A stretch of DNA of 64,000 nt from JBNAVJ01 sp049700455. Lineage in GTDB: Bacteria > Bacteroidota > Ignavibacteria > Tepidaquicellales > Tepidaquicellaceae. A program made the position numbers and the translations under genes. Each line of letters opens with the position of its first letter. Positions within the stretch are counted from its first letter, which is position 1. This document shows, piece by piece, positions 25,467 to 36,300 of the stretch. The stretch is taken from contig JBNAVJ010000006.1 of NCBI GenBank assembly GCA_049700455.1, positions 61,474 to 125,473 of the forward strand, written 5' to 3'. The notes beneath the pieces are model-generated. The model had not been told where the DNA came from. It made no database searches and saw only the letters and a program-made list of their open reading frames with translations.

Positions 25467-27116
25467 ATGAAAGCTATAATCATTTTTTTATTTTTGGTTA
25501 TTTTCGCTCCCTTTATACATTCTCAGCAGGTTAGGGAGAGTGTAATAACTCAGGTTTCAATTCCAGAATATAAAACGCAGACCTACGGTTTCAAGTATGA
25601 CCGGTTATCCAAAAACTGGTTATACTCTGCTTATGATACAGTTATAGCAAAAAATGTTGTTCTTTCAAGCTGGGGGAATATAGCTACTGATGGATATGTG
25701 TTTGTAAACAATGCCTTTTTTGATGATGCAGGAAATCTTTATTATGTAGTAGACAGGAGTAATTATGAGAGTGAAAAGCGTGAATATTCTTTTATGAAAA
25801 ACGACCAGATAATTCTTACTTCAAGTTACATTGGGGATAACTGGGCATTGCGAGATGGGATTCTATATTTCCAGAGTTCAGACAATGTATATTCATACCT
25901 GACAACTTATAATCTCAAGACAGGCGAATTGAAAAAAAGTAAGCCTTATGATAATATAGACTTTATATACTTTCAAGGAGCAATAGCTGAAGAAAGAGAG
26001 GCATATGGACTTCCCGGATTTACAAAAAGTGGCAAAGTATATTACATTGCATCCGTGGGGGGAAAAAGTTTTCTTGTGGTGGGAGAAAAAGAACACAAGA
26101 AGTATTCTGATATTGATAGATGGAGCGTAAAATTTGATGCTTCAGAGGTTCCGGTGTATATTGCCAAATCGAAAGGTACTTTGTATATGGAAAAAGGGAA
26201 CACCTTTATTGTTCACGGAGAGAAAGAATATAAGCCTTTCGATTATATAATTGCTCCTATTATAGGAGAGGATAATGTTCCAATCTATGTAGGTCAGGAT
26301 TCGATAGGAGAGTACAGGTACCGTTCACACTTGATGGCTGGAAATAAGGAACTTGATGTGGTTGAAGGTGATATTGCTAACATCAAAGTATCAAAGGATG
26401 TAAAAATTTCGTATGTTGTAACTACAGAGAAAAAAGTGACAGCCGATAGTTCTACATTTGAATCATATCTTGTATATGATAGTAAGAAGACACGAAAGTA
26501 TGCTTATTTGTTTGATTATGATTTTCATAACGGAAATCCTGTTATGTCAGTTCAAATAAACGATAAGTCAGTGCTTGTTTCTAATGATAAAATTATTTCG
26601 GATAAATATGATAATCTTTATGCCTTCAAATTTCTTGATGAGAATACTCTTGCATACATAGGTGTAAATTATGGAGACTACACGCTTAATATTCCCGATA
26701 AAAACTATATAGTAGTCGGAAATAAGACTTATGGACCTTATGACGGCGTGTCGTTTGCAAGTTTTGACGATGGTATTAATTTTGTCTATGAGAACCAGGA
26801 CCTTTATGCATTTATCAAAACAAGAAACATTTATTCAGATGGGTATTCAGCCACAAAATTCGGTGTGGTAACCAACAAGTGGGTTTCAGAGGAATTTGAT
26901 TATATTGATAAACTCCAGATTGCCAATGGTAAAGTGATATATATAGCAGCCACTGGAGACTTTGCGGAGGGTAATGAGAAGTATAGTGTATATGTAGATA
27001 ATCAATTAATTGCAGGTTACTATGATTCTGTTGGTGAAAGCTGGGTTGATGGCAATAAGTTTTCAATGGTAGTTACAAAAGGAAATACCTTCTATTATGT
27101 TGAAATAGATCTGTGA
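25467..27116 (+). CDS. Exported probable beta-propeller protein, function unknown
   Basis: A 549-residue protein with signal peptide (MKAIIIFLFLVIFAPFIHSQ) and no sorting domain, so probably periplasmic or lipoprotein-independent outer-membrane associated. The mature part is strand-rich, Tyr/Asp/Lys-rich, and repeats a unit in which a VxYIAxxxG strand is followed by a V.VxxKxYxxYDxI strand (for example near residues 210-235, 255-280, 415-445, 490-520), suggesting a propeller. No enzymatic motif is seen. Follows mscL by 78 bases. I do not recognise a named family. Confidence 0.7.
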   Translation: MKAIIIFLFLVIFAPFIHSQQVRESVITQVSIPEYKTQTYGFKYDRLSKNWLYSAYDTVIAKNVVLSSWGNIATDGYVFVNNAFFDDAGNLYYVVDRSNYESEKREYSFMKNDQIILTSSYIGDNWALRDGILYFQSSDNVYSYLTTYNLKTGELKKSKPYDNIDFIYFQGAIAEEREAYGLPGFTKSGKVYYIASVGGKSFLVVGEKEHKKYSDIDRWSVKFDASEVPVYIAKSKGTLYMEKGNTFIVHGEKEYKPFDYIIAPIIGEDNVPIYVGQDSIGEYRYRSHLMAGNKELDVVEGDIANIKVSKDVKISYVVTTEKKVTADSSTFESYLVYDSKKTRKYAYLFDYDFHNGNPVMSVQINDKSVLVSNDKIISDKYDNLYAFKFLDENTLAYIGVNYGDYTLNIPDKNYIVVGNKTYGPYDGVSFASFDDGINFVYENQDLYAFIKTRNIYSDGYSATKFGVVTNKWVSEEFDYIDKLQIANGKVIYIAATGDFAEGNEKYSVYVDNQLIAGYYDSVGESWVDGNKFSMVVTKGNTFYYVEIDL

Positions 27117-27187
27117 GCACAGCAGATTTTATAGGATTTAAGACCATCATTCTCAAACTGCGTTTAAGATAGAATGTATCCTGTGGT

Positions 27188-29146
27188 GTGATATATCTTG
27201 AGAACATATCGGTTTCATTTGGAACAAGAGAACTTTTCAAGAACACCAATTTTCAGATTGGAAATTGGGACAGGATAGCGCTTGTAGGAAACAACGGAAG
27301 CGGTAAATCCACGCTACTCAAAATAATCAAAGGAGATATTCAACCTGATACTGGAAAGGTTGTTAGGTCCCGTCATTCTACAATTGGTTATTTACCACAA
27401 GAAGTGGAATGGATTTACGGGAATACAGTTTTTGAGGAAGTTTATTCAGCAGCAGTGGATGTTGTTAAAATTGAGCAAGAGCTGGAAGAAATTACAAAAG
27501 AGTTGTCTAATTTTGAGGATAGGAACTCTTCAGAATATCTTGAGTTACTCAATGAATTTACGTTGCTTCACGAAAAGTTATCTTATTATGATGCTTATGA
27601 ATTAAGGGGAAGGATAGAAAAAATTCTGGCTGGTTTGGGTTTTGTAACTGAAGATTATAATCGTAAGATAGAATCATTTAGTGGAGGCTGGCAGATGAGA
27701 GTTTTGCTTGCCAGGTTGCTTGTTCAAAGTCCATCAATATTGTTGTTAGACGAGCCTACGAACCATCTTGATATGGAGAGTCTTTTGTGGTTAGAAAACT
27801 TTCTAAAAAACTATAAGGGTGCTCTTATACTTGTTTCACACGACAAAAGGTTTATGGATAATATTGTTAAAGGAGTCTATGAAATCTGGGAGTCTAATTT
27901 ACATTTTTACTCAGGTAATTACACGAATTTTCTTGTAGAAAAAGCCAGAAGAAAGGAACTGTTGATTAGCAAGTTTGAGAACCAGCAAAGATATCTCAAA
28001 GAACAGGAAAAGTTCATCGAAAGGTTTCGTTATAAGGCAACAAAAGCCCGGGCAGTTCAAAGTCGCATAAAAATGCTTGAGAAGATAGAAAAGATTGAGG
28101 TTCCTGAAGATGACACTACCATTCATTTCAAGTTCCAACCTCCTTTGCCTTGCGGGAAGAAGGTAGTTGAATTGATTAACCTCAGCAAGTCATATGATGG
28201 GAGAAGGGAAATATTATCAGGCATTAACTTTACGATATTAAGAGGGGAAAAGATAGCGCTTGTTGGAAGAAATGGCACCGGGAAGTCAACCTTTGCGAGA
28301 ATTCTATCTGGTGTTGAATCGTATGAAGGGACTATAGACTTAGGATATAATGTGAAGGTAAGTCTTTATTCTCAAAAATTTTCTGAGGCATTGGAAAATG
28401 ATAAAACGGTTTTAGAGACTGTCAAGGAAGTGGCTTCATCACTAACAGAACAAAACATCAGATCGATTTTGGGGTGTTTTCTTTTCAGTGATGATGATGT
28501 GCATAAACCTGTGAATGTTTTGTCAGGAGGAGAGAAATCCCGTGTTGCACTTGTTAAGATGATAGTTGGAAATTCAAACTTTCTAATCTTTGATGAGCCT
28601 ACAAACCATCTCGATTTGAGGTCAAAGCAAGTTTTAATTGAAGCATTGAAACAGTATAAGGGTACTTTATTACTTATATCGCATGATAGGGACTTACTGG
28701 AAGAGGTAGCTACGAAAATTATATATATTGAAAATGGACAGGTTAAAGAGTTTGTTGGAACTTTGGCGGAGTATTTAAGTATTATAGAAAAAGAACTTAT
28801 TGAACAGGATAGCGAACTTTCACAGAAGCATATAAATCGAAGAGATGGTGAGATTAGTTTGACACCTTATCAGAGATCGATAAAAGAAAAACAAAAACGT
28901 AAACAAATTAACGTTCTGCTTTCACCTTTAAAGAGACGATTGAAACAAGTAGAAGAAGATTTGATAAAACTGGAAAGTAGAAAAAGTGAAATAGAAAACT
29001 TAATGATGAAAGAAGATTTTTATAGAGATACAAATTTTGTAATTGAAATAACAACGGAATATAAAGAAGTTGAAAAATCAATTTCCCACTTGACTGTGGA
29101 GTGGGAAAAATTAATAACAGAAATAGAAAACTTAAAACAAAACTGA
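27188..29146 (+). CDS. ABC-F family ATPase (Uup/YdiF-like)
   Basis: A 652-residue cytoplasmic protein with two ABC cassettes and no membrane domain. It has a GTG start (MIYLENISVSFGTRELF). First cassette: GNNGSGKST, SFSGGWQMRVLLARLL, LLLDEPTNHLD. Second: GRNGTGKST, VLSGGEKSRVALVKM, IFDEPTNHLD. The linker between them is a charged helical hairpin (KFIERFRYKATKARAVQSRI), the P-site tRNA-interaction motif of ABC-F proteins, and a C-terminal coiled coil (KRRLKQVEEDLIKLE) is Uup-like. ABC-F proteins act on ribosomes in translation stress or antibiotic protection; which applies here is unknown. Confidence 0.95.
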   Translation: MIYLENISVSFGTRELFKNTNFQIGNWDRIALVGNNGSGKSTLLKIIKGDIQPDTGKVVRSRHSTIGYLPQEVEWIYGNTVFEEVYSAAVDVVKIEQELEEITKELSNFEDRNSSEYLELLNEFTLLHEKLSYYDAYELRGRIEKILAGLGFVTEDYNRKIESFSGGWQMRVLLARLLVQSPSILLLDEPTNHLDMESLLWLENFLKNYKGALILVSHDKRFMDNIVKGVYEIWESNLHFYSGNYTNFLVEKARRKELLISKFENQQRYLKEQEKFIERFRYKATKARAVQSRIKMLEKIEKIEVPEDDTTIHFKFQPPLPCGKKVVELINLSKSYDGRREILSGINFTILRGEKIALVGRNGTGKSTFARILSGVESYEGTIDLGYNVKVSLYSQKFSEALENDKTVLETVKEVASSLTEQNIRSILGCFLFSDDDVHKPVNVLSGGEKSRVALVKMIVGNSNFLIFDEPTNHLDLRSKQVLIEALKQYKGTLLLISHDRDLLEEVATKIIYIENGQVKEFVGTLAEYLSIIEKELIEQDSELSQKHINRRDGEISLTPYQRSIKEKQKRKQINVLLSPLKRRLKQVEEDLIKLESRKSEIENLMMKEDFYRDTNFVIEITTEYKEVEKSISHLTVEWEKLITEIENLKQN

Positions 29147-29160
29147 AAGGAGAAAATAAA

Positions 29161-29898
29161 ATGGTAAAAAAGTTATTAATAGTGTTGCTGTTAACAATTG
29201 CTGCCCAGGGGCTATTTGCTCAGAATTTTCACTTTACTGGTTCCAATGGTGATGTGAAATTGAAGAGGGACTATTTGAAAGCAACTGAAGAATTTAATTA
29301 TCGAACAGGTAAAAAGCCTCTTGATTTTTACATTGATTTTCAATTAGGTGTTGGTGGCACGAGTGCAAATATTAGTGGAACAGGTGCTAATAACTATGAA
29401 ACGAAATCCAAATTAGGTTTTACTACTGGTGCACTTTTTTACATCAGCCTTTTTGATGTGGTGAAGTTTTCTTCAGGTCTGAGTTTTGATGGGAAGAGTT
29501 TTTCTTATAAACCTTTGAATATAGTTGACCCTGATCCAAATCAGGATACAACGAAAACTGAAAAATATCTGACAGCCAATTATATGAACATTCCACTTAA
29601 TTTTAATTTTGGTGGGATGCTTTCAGAAGATTTTGGTCTCTGGTTTAATGGAGGACCATATATGGGCATCTTAACAAGTTCGCCTGATAATCAAAAAAGT
29701 GGACTGGGATTTAAGAATTTTGATTTTGGACTTAATGGTACTATTACAGCTAATTATGTTTTTGCTTATCCGTTTAGTGTAATTTTTGGGGCAAATCTTA
29801 AATATGGAGGTTTAAACAATCTTGGCAGTACTAAAACAGTTGATGCAATTCATACAGTCAATTATACTTTTTTCTCTGGCTTGAGATTTTCTCTCTGA
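29161..29898 (+). CDS. Outer-membrane beta-barrel protein (PorT/OmpA-barrel-like)
   Basis: 245 residues from ATG 29161, chosen because a clear ribosome site AAAGGAG (29146-29152) lies 8 bases before it and a signal peptide (MVKKLLIVLLLTIAAQGLFAQ) begins there; an upstream in-frame start at 29101 overlaps the ABC-F gene. The mature part has alternating hydrophobic strands (FYIDFQLGVGG, KLGFTTGALFYISLF, YMNIPLNFNFGGML, LWFNGGPYMGIL, FSVIFGANLKYGG) and ends with a Phe-rich strand FFSGLRFSL, the usual outer-membrane insertion signal. Predicted as an eight-stranded barrel. Function unknown. Confidence 0.8.
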   Translation: MVKKLLIVLLLTIAAQGLFAQNFHFTGSNGDVKLKRDYLKATEEFNYRTGKKPLDFYIDFQLGVGGTSANISGTGANNYETKSKLGFTTGALFYISLFDVVKFSSGLSFDGKSFSYKPLNIVDPDPNQDTTKTEKYLTANYMNIPLNFNFGGMLSEDFGLWFNGGPYMGILTSSPDNQKSGLGFKNFDFGLNGTITANYVFAYPFSVIFGANLKYGGLNNLGSTKTVDAIHTVNYTFFSGLRFSL

Positions 29899-30366
29899 GT
29901 TTCAAATTGTATAGAATTAATTTTTTGCAGAACCGGGGCTGCAAGATTAAATGAAAAAGACTTTTAACCTTGTGAATATTGAACTATATAAACATAGTGT
30001 CTTTTTGACTGAATGGAAGAACTGAAATGCCAGTTATAACACCCTACTAAAAATCTTTAAGTACGTCTATACATAGCTACTGTAGCTTGGGATTCATTTT
30101 ATTTTAAACACATCATCTCCTGGTAGTATGAGTACAAAAGCACCCAATCCACAGAATCCCCCCGTGTTGAGAAGATATTTTTTTAGACTTGACAAACCCA
30201 AATGTTCTCTATATTTTTATTCTCTTATTGGTATATTGTAAAAAAATGAGACACAGGCGAAGAGGGGGGTAAAGTCTTGGGAAGTTTTAGAAGGAGAAGA
30301 CCGGATTTACTTTACACTTTACAATGCATTCAACTCATTTAAAATATAAAACTTAAATTCAAATTT
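29899..30366. other. Intergenic region before the giant surface-protein gene
   Basis: 468 bases. The middle contains a relic copy of part of the downstream gene (30121-30163). The last 70 bases before the ATG carry no clear ribosome site. No RNA gene or promoter is certain. Confidence 0.5.
30121..30163 (+). pseudogene. Relic copy of a giant-surface-protein segment
   Basis: These 43 bases match 31383-31425 inside the giant gene with two differences (both A for G). In the same frame they read GSMSTKAPNPQNPP against GSMGTKAPSPQNPP. The reading continues open to a TAA about 75 bases on, but the similarity fades at once. This looks like the remains of a former paralog or a partial duplication just upstream of the intact gene. 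Confidence 0.6.
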
Positions 30367-33300
30367 ATGAAAAAAGTATTTACTTTTTTTGTAGCCTTTC
30401 TCACCCTTACTTTCTTTTCAGTGACAGGCTTTATGAACGGTCCTATTAATTTCGGTATCGGTAATTCTCTTGAGTCTACGAATAGCGGCAATATGGGACC
30501 GCTTGCAATGGTATCTGAGTCTTTTGATAATGTTACTTTTCCACCAACTGGATGGACTGCAACGATTCTCTCAGGTAGTTACAACTGGCAAAGAGTAACC
30601 AGTGGAACCTCTCCGACCTGTTTGCCTCATTCAGGCGCGGGTATGGCTACCTATCAGAGCTATTCTGCTACTTCTGGGAGTGCTGCGATTTTGATAACCC
30701 CGTCTTTCAGTTTAACTTCGGGACAGGGGCAGGTTAATTTCTGGATGTATAGAGACCCCGGTTACCCTTCAAATTATGATAGCATTAGTGTCTGGGTCAA
30801 TACTACTCCAAGTATGACTGGAGCAACATACCTCGGAGGTGTCTGGAGGTACAATGCAACAGCGAACTGGTATTACTTTTCGTATAGCATACCTGCAAGT
30901 TTCAATGGTCCAACTAATTATGTGATTTTCCATGCTTACAGTGCTTACGGGAATAATATGTATCTTGATGATGTGTCATACGGAGTTCCAGAACCTATGG
31001 TTTATGTATCAAGCACTACAACACAGAATACCAATCCTGTTATCAGAAACTCTGTCAACAATCAGGTAATTGGTATTCAGGTTGTGACTACCGGTGGGTT
31101 AAATCCATTTACTGTTACACAGTTTAAGTTAGGTACTGAAGGAACACCAAATCCACTGGTTAATATTGCAAATGCAAAACTCTGGTACACAGGGAACAGC
31201 CCAGTATTTGCTACTACAACGCAGTTTGGCAGTACGGTTCCTTCACCTAACGGTGCTTTTAACATCAATGGTTCTCAAACGTTATTAGAAGGAACAAACT
31301 ATTTCTGGTTGACTTATGATGTTCCCGGGACAGCAATTTTAGGTGATTCAATTGACGCACGATGTGATTCAATCATTGCAACTGGTAGTATGGGTACAAA
31401 AGCACCCAGTCCACAGAATCCCCCCGGTTCAAGAAAAATAGTAGGTCCGTTATCTGGTACTTTCGTCATAGGTCCAGGTGAAGTGTCTCCAAACTATCCT
31501 AATTTTACGACTGCTATAAGTGACCTTACAAATAGAGGGGTTTCGGGCCCGGTGACATTTCTTGTAAAGCCTGCAGTTTACGGGACTGATGCAGGGGTAG
31601 AAATTGACAGTGTGCTTACTTTTGGTCCTGTTACAGGAGCCAGTAACACCAATACGATTACATTCAAGAAAAAATCTGATTTAACAGGTGAAGTGTGGAT
31701 TGAAAGGTATGGTACAACAGGAACAACTGACTATATTGTCCAATTTCTTGGGGCTCAATATTTCACGTTTGATTCCATTAATGTGAGGCAGAAGGATACA
31801 ACAAATTCCAATATGGTTGAAAGGGGATTCTGGATCACAAATTCTTCTGCTACTCAAGGCGCACAGTATATTACGATTAGAAACTCAAAAATTTTTCTTA
31901 AAGGCACAAATACTTCAACAGTTGGAATTTACCAGTATTACAATATTACACCAACTCTGTTTTCAGGAACCAATTCTAATAACACCTTCCAGAATAATCT
32001 TATACTAAATGCCAGAATAGGAATTTATTTGTATGGTTACGCTGCTCCAACTCCTTATTTTCTCTATGATCAGAACAATTCTGTCATAGGTAATACAATA
32101 GTGGGGTTAGGCGCTGGTGGTGGCACGGTTAATGCATATGGAGTTTACGCATACTATCAAGGCAGCAACTTCAGTATCTTGAACAATGTAATTTCTCCTG
32201 ACCCCGGGAATGCATATACTTACTATGGTGTGTTTGTAAACTACGGTTACAATCAGAATGTTGATATTAATGGTAATACCATCAATGTAGGTTACAATGC
32301 GAATTATGCTTGCTATGGTATTTATTCGTATTATACAGGGGCACTTTCCAGCCCAACTAAATCAAATACTGTTAACATAAAAAATAATACTATTCAGGGC
32401 ACACTTGGTGCTTTGTTTTCAAGTACTTTTTATGGAATCTATTCCTATTACAACTATGCAGATACACTAAATATTTCGGGGAATAATTTAACAAACTTGA
32501 ATATTCCCGGAACTGGAACAGCATATATGTTTTACGTTTATTATTGGGGAAATAACCTGCTTTTCTCCAACAATAATATAAGTAATATATACAGAGCAAG
32601 TTCTGGTCTCATATATCCTGCTTATATATACTATTCAAATATGGAATACCCCAAGTCCTGGATTTATGGAAATGTGTTTAATAACCTTAGAAGTGTGAGT
32701 GGTACTATAAGTGGTTTGTATCACTATGGAAGGCCTACGGAAACTTCGTATATCTATAGTAATACCTTGAGTAACTGGGTTACTGGTACAGGAAGCTATA
32801 TTTACGGTTTATATAACAGCAATTCTTTAAATGCGTATGTATATAGGAACAATATCTTTAATTTGCGTGATAGTGCTTATACTTCGGGATATGTATATAA
32901 TGTTTTTCAGGCAGGAGGTACAAATAACTACTATTACAACAATTTTATTTCGAATTCACGAGCAAATTCCTCCTCGAGTGTAACTGCTAACATAGGTATT
33001 TATGTTGGAGGTGGTACGTTTACAGGTATATATTTTAATTCAATTTATCTTGCTGACACAAGCACCAGCACTTCATATGGTAGCGCAGGTATTTATCTGG
33101 CGGGTTCATATCCAATTGAGGTACGGAACAATAACATAGTAAATATTTCAAAACCCGGAAACGCTTCCTATACAGCAAAGACCTGTGGTATAAGGTTAGG
33201 GTCTTCTTCATATCTGACTTATTATATAACTTACTCGAATAATAATAATATATATTGTGGTTCACTTTCAGATACAGGTAGAGTTATATATTTTGATGGT

Positions 33301-36300
33301 TCAAACAGGGACTTTACCATTCAGTCCTTTAAGAATAGGGTTAACCCTCGTGACCAGAGTTCACTAACTGAGATGCCTAATTTTGTGAATGCTTCAGCAG
33401 GCGACTTACACATTAATACCTCAATGGCTACATTGCTGAATAATGGTGCTTTAACTGTATCCCCACCTTTCTCACCAATTAGTATTACAACAGATATTGA
33501 TGGGAACACAAGGACTGATCCATACTGTGATATTGGTGCTGACGAATTCAGTGGGACAACAGCTACTGATGTGGTTGCACCAACGATAGTTTACAATACG
33601 CTGGGGAACGGGACAACGACAAACAGACAATTAACCAGTGTACTGATTTTAGATCCGAGCGGAGTAAACTCTACAACATACGCTCCTCGTGTTTACTATA
33701 AGAAATCAATAAATGCAAATACATTTAATGATAACACTTCAGCTACCAATGGTTGGAAATATGCTGTTGGTACCTTGAGTGGCTCAACATTTAATTTTAC
33801 TATTGATTATTCCAGAATTTATGGTGGTTCAGTTTCGGTGGGTGATATAATTCAATATTTTGTTGTTGCTCAGGACAATGCAGGGACTCCCAATGTGGGA
33901 ATAAATGCTGGTGTGTTTGCCACGACTCCTTCGAGTGTTGCGTTAACTGCCGCGAATTTCCCAATAACAGGTACAATTAATCAGTATTCGATAACGGCAA
34001 CCGGTTTGTCTAGCATAGTTTACGTAGGTACAGGACAAACTTATACTTCACTTACGAAAGCAGGTGGCTTGTTCCAGGCAATTAACTCCGGTGTATTGAC
34101 AGGGAACCTGACTGTAATTATTACAAGTGACCTGACAGAAGATGGAACATATCAGCTGCAGAACTGGTCAGAACAACAGGCACCTGCAACATATAAGATT
34201 AGAATCCAGCCTGACGGGACTACAATCAGGAATATTTATGGATGGGTAGCAAATTCAAACGGAATGTTGAGATTCTATGGGGTCAATAATGTTACAATTG
34301 ATGGTAGTTATGGTGGTTCTGGTAGATATTTGAGATTTGTTAACAGGACTGCTGGAGCATATCCTACAGTCCAATTTTATTACGGATGCACATATGATAC
34401 TTTAAAAAATTCCATAATTGAAGGTCTTAATACAAGTACCACAAGTGGTGTTGTATTAATAGGCGCTGGTAATACAGTTGTTCCCCAACAGGCAAATAAT
34501 TATCTTACTATTCAAGGTAATTTAATAAGGAATCTGAGTGATTCCTTGACAGCAGTAACTCCTTATACCGGTATTTGCAATTATGGTTCTGCTTTACCGG
34601 TCTTGAACAGCTATAATAATATTCTGAACAATGAAATAAAAAATTGTTCCTACTATGGAATTTATATGAGTTCAACAGGAACAGGAGATGGATGGGTTAT
34701 AAAGAACAATAGTATATATTATGCTCCCGATGCTTATACTCCTGCTTTGACAACTGTGAGCTGGTATGGAATGTATATCTATCCTTCATATTATGGAAAC
34801 GGTTATACAATAGATAGCAATTATATAGGTGGAACACAGGCTCAGGCAGGTGGTACTTATATGCCTACTTGGGGACTATTTTATGGGATATATGCTGGAT
34901 TGGGATATAATACCCCTTCTACGATAAGAGGAAATGTCGTAAAGAATATACGATCTACTTATATTACTGCAAATACGACCACTTATATGGGCATAGGTGC
35001 CGTGCAGGGCTGGCTGAACATTTCCGGTAACACCGTCGGTAGTGCCGACACTGCCCAGAGACTTCAAATGAATGGTTCCTTCAGAGCAATCAGTGCTACG
35101 CCATCGTATTATGCAGGGGCAGCTGACCTTAAGGTTAATAACAATGTTGTCAATAATATCTGGACGAGGTCAGATTCAACAATTGCTACTTTGACCGGAA
35201 CGTATTACCGATATGGAATAGTTGTAGGTGGATATCTGCCGACACAATGTAATAACAACACAATTATGAATATGTTGACCTGGCAAAGCCCCGGTGCCAC
35301 TTCTTATAACTGTTTCCATATGGGAATTCTGCCAAATGTCTATGCCCCAGCAACAGTTAATAATAACTATGTCTATAACATTGCAAATCTTGTTACAGCA
35401 GCACCTACAGGGGCAGGAAGAATTCTTGTTTATGGAATACAACCTATATATATGGGTGATGGTTCAATGTTTGCCGGAAATAGAATTTCAAAGATTTATA
35501 CCTCAACAGTAAATGCAAGTGGAGATCTGGTGATAGGAATATACAATGCTGCGTCATACTACGGAATGACCACAACTCTGGCTAATAATCAAATATCTAT
35601 GCTTGAAAACTGTGGTAGCTGGGCAAATGTTATGGGGGTTGCAGACGTGAGTGCCGTTGCCGGGTACTGTAACTGGTACTACAATTCTATAGTGCTGGGA
35701 GGAACTTCTGGTGCAGGAAATCCATACAATTCTTATGCATATTATAGATCTCCAACTACAGGAGTGGCAACGTATTCAAATCTTCAAAATAATATTCTCT
35801 ACAATATGAGAACAGGTGGAAATGGGAACCACCTTGCAATTGGTATCCTTGCAGGTACTCTGGCTAAGACTGGCGACAGATTCCCATATCAGCTGGCAGA
35901 TGAAAATATGCAACCGGATATGAACAAGATACCACCTCAGATGTCAAAGACGAGGACGGGTGTTAACAATAGAATGAATCCAACAGGTACAAGTCCATAC
36001 TTTAGTAGTGATTATAACCTGCTGATAGCCCCTTCGTCAAATCTAATTGGTGACTGGTATGGAACACTCGGTAACCTGGCAGCGTGGAGAACGGCAGGAG
36101 GTGTTGATTTCAATTCAATTGCTGATACGGTTGCAAATGCTCAGGCATCACAACTTTTCAGAAATTATGTTACTGCTAATCTTAATATTGATACAACTCA
36201 GGCTGTCTCAATACTGGCGGCAAAGAGAGGCTTAGGTATAGCAGGTATTTCGAACGACTTTAATGGGTATCCGAGAAACACGTCCGGTCCAACTTGCATT

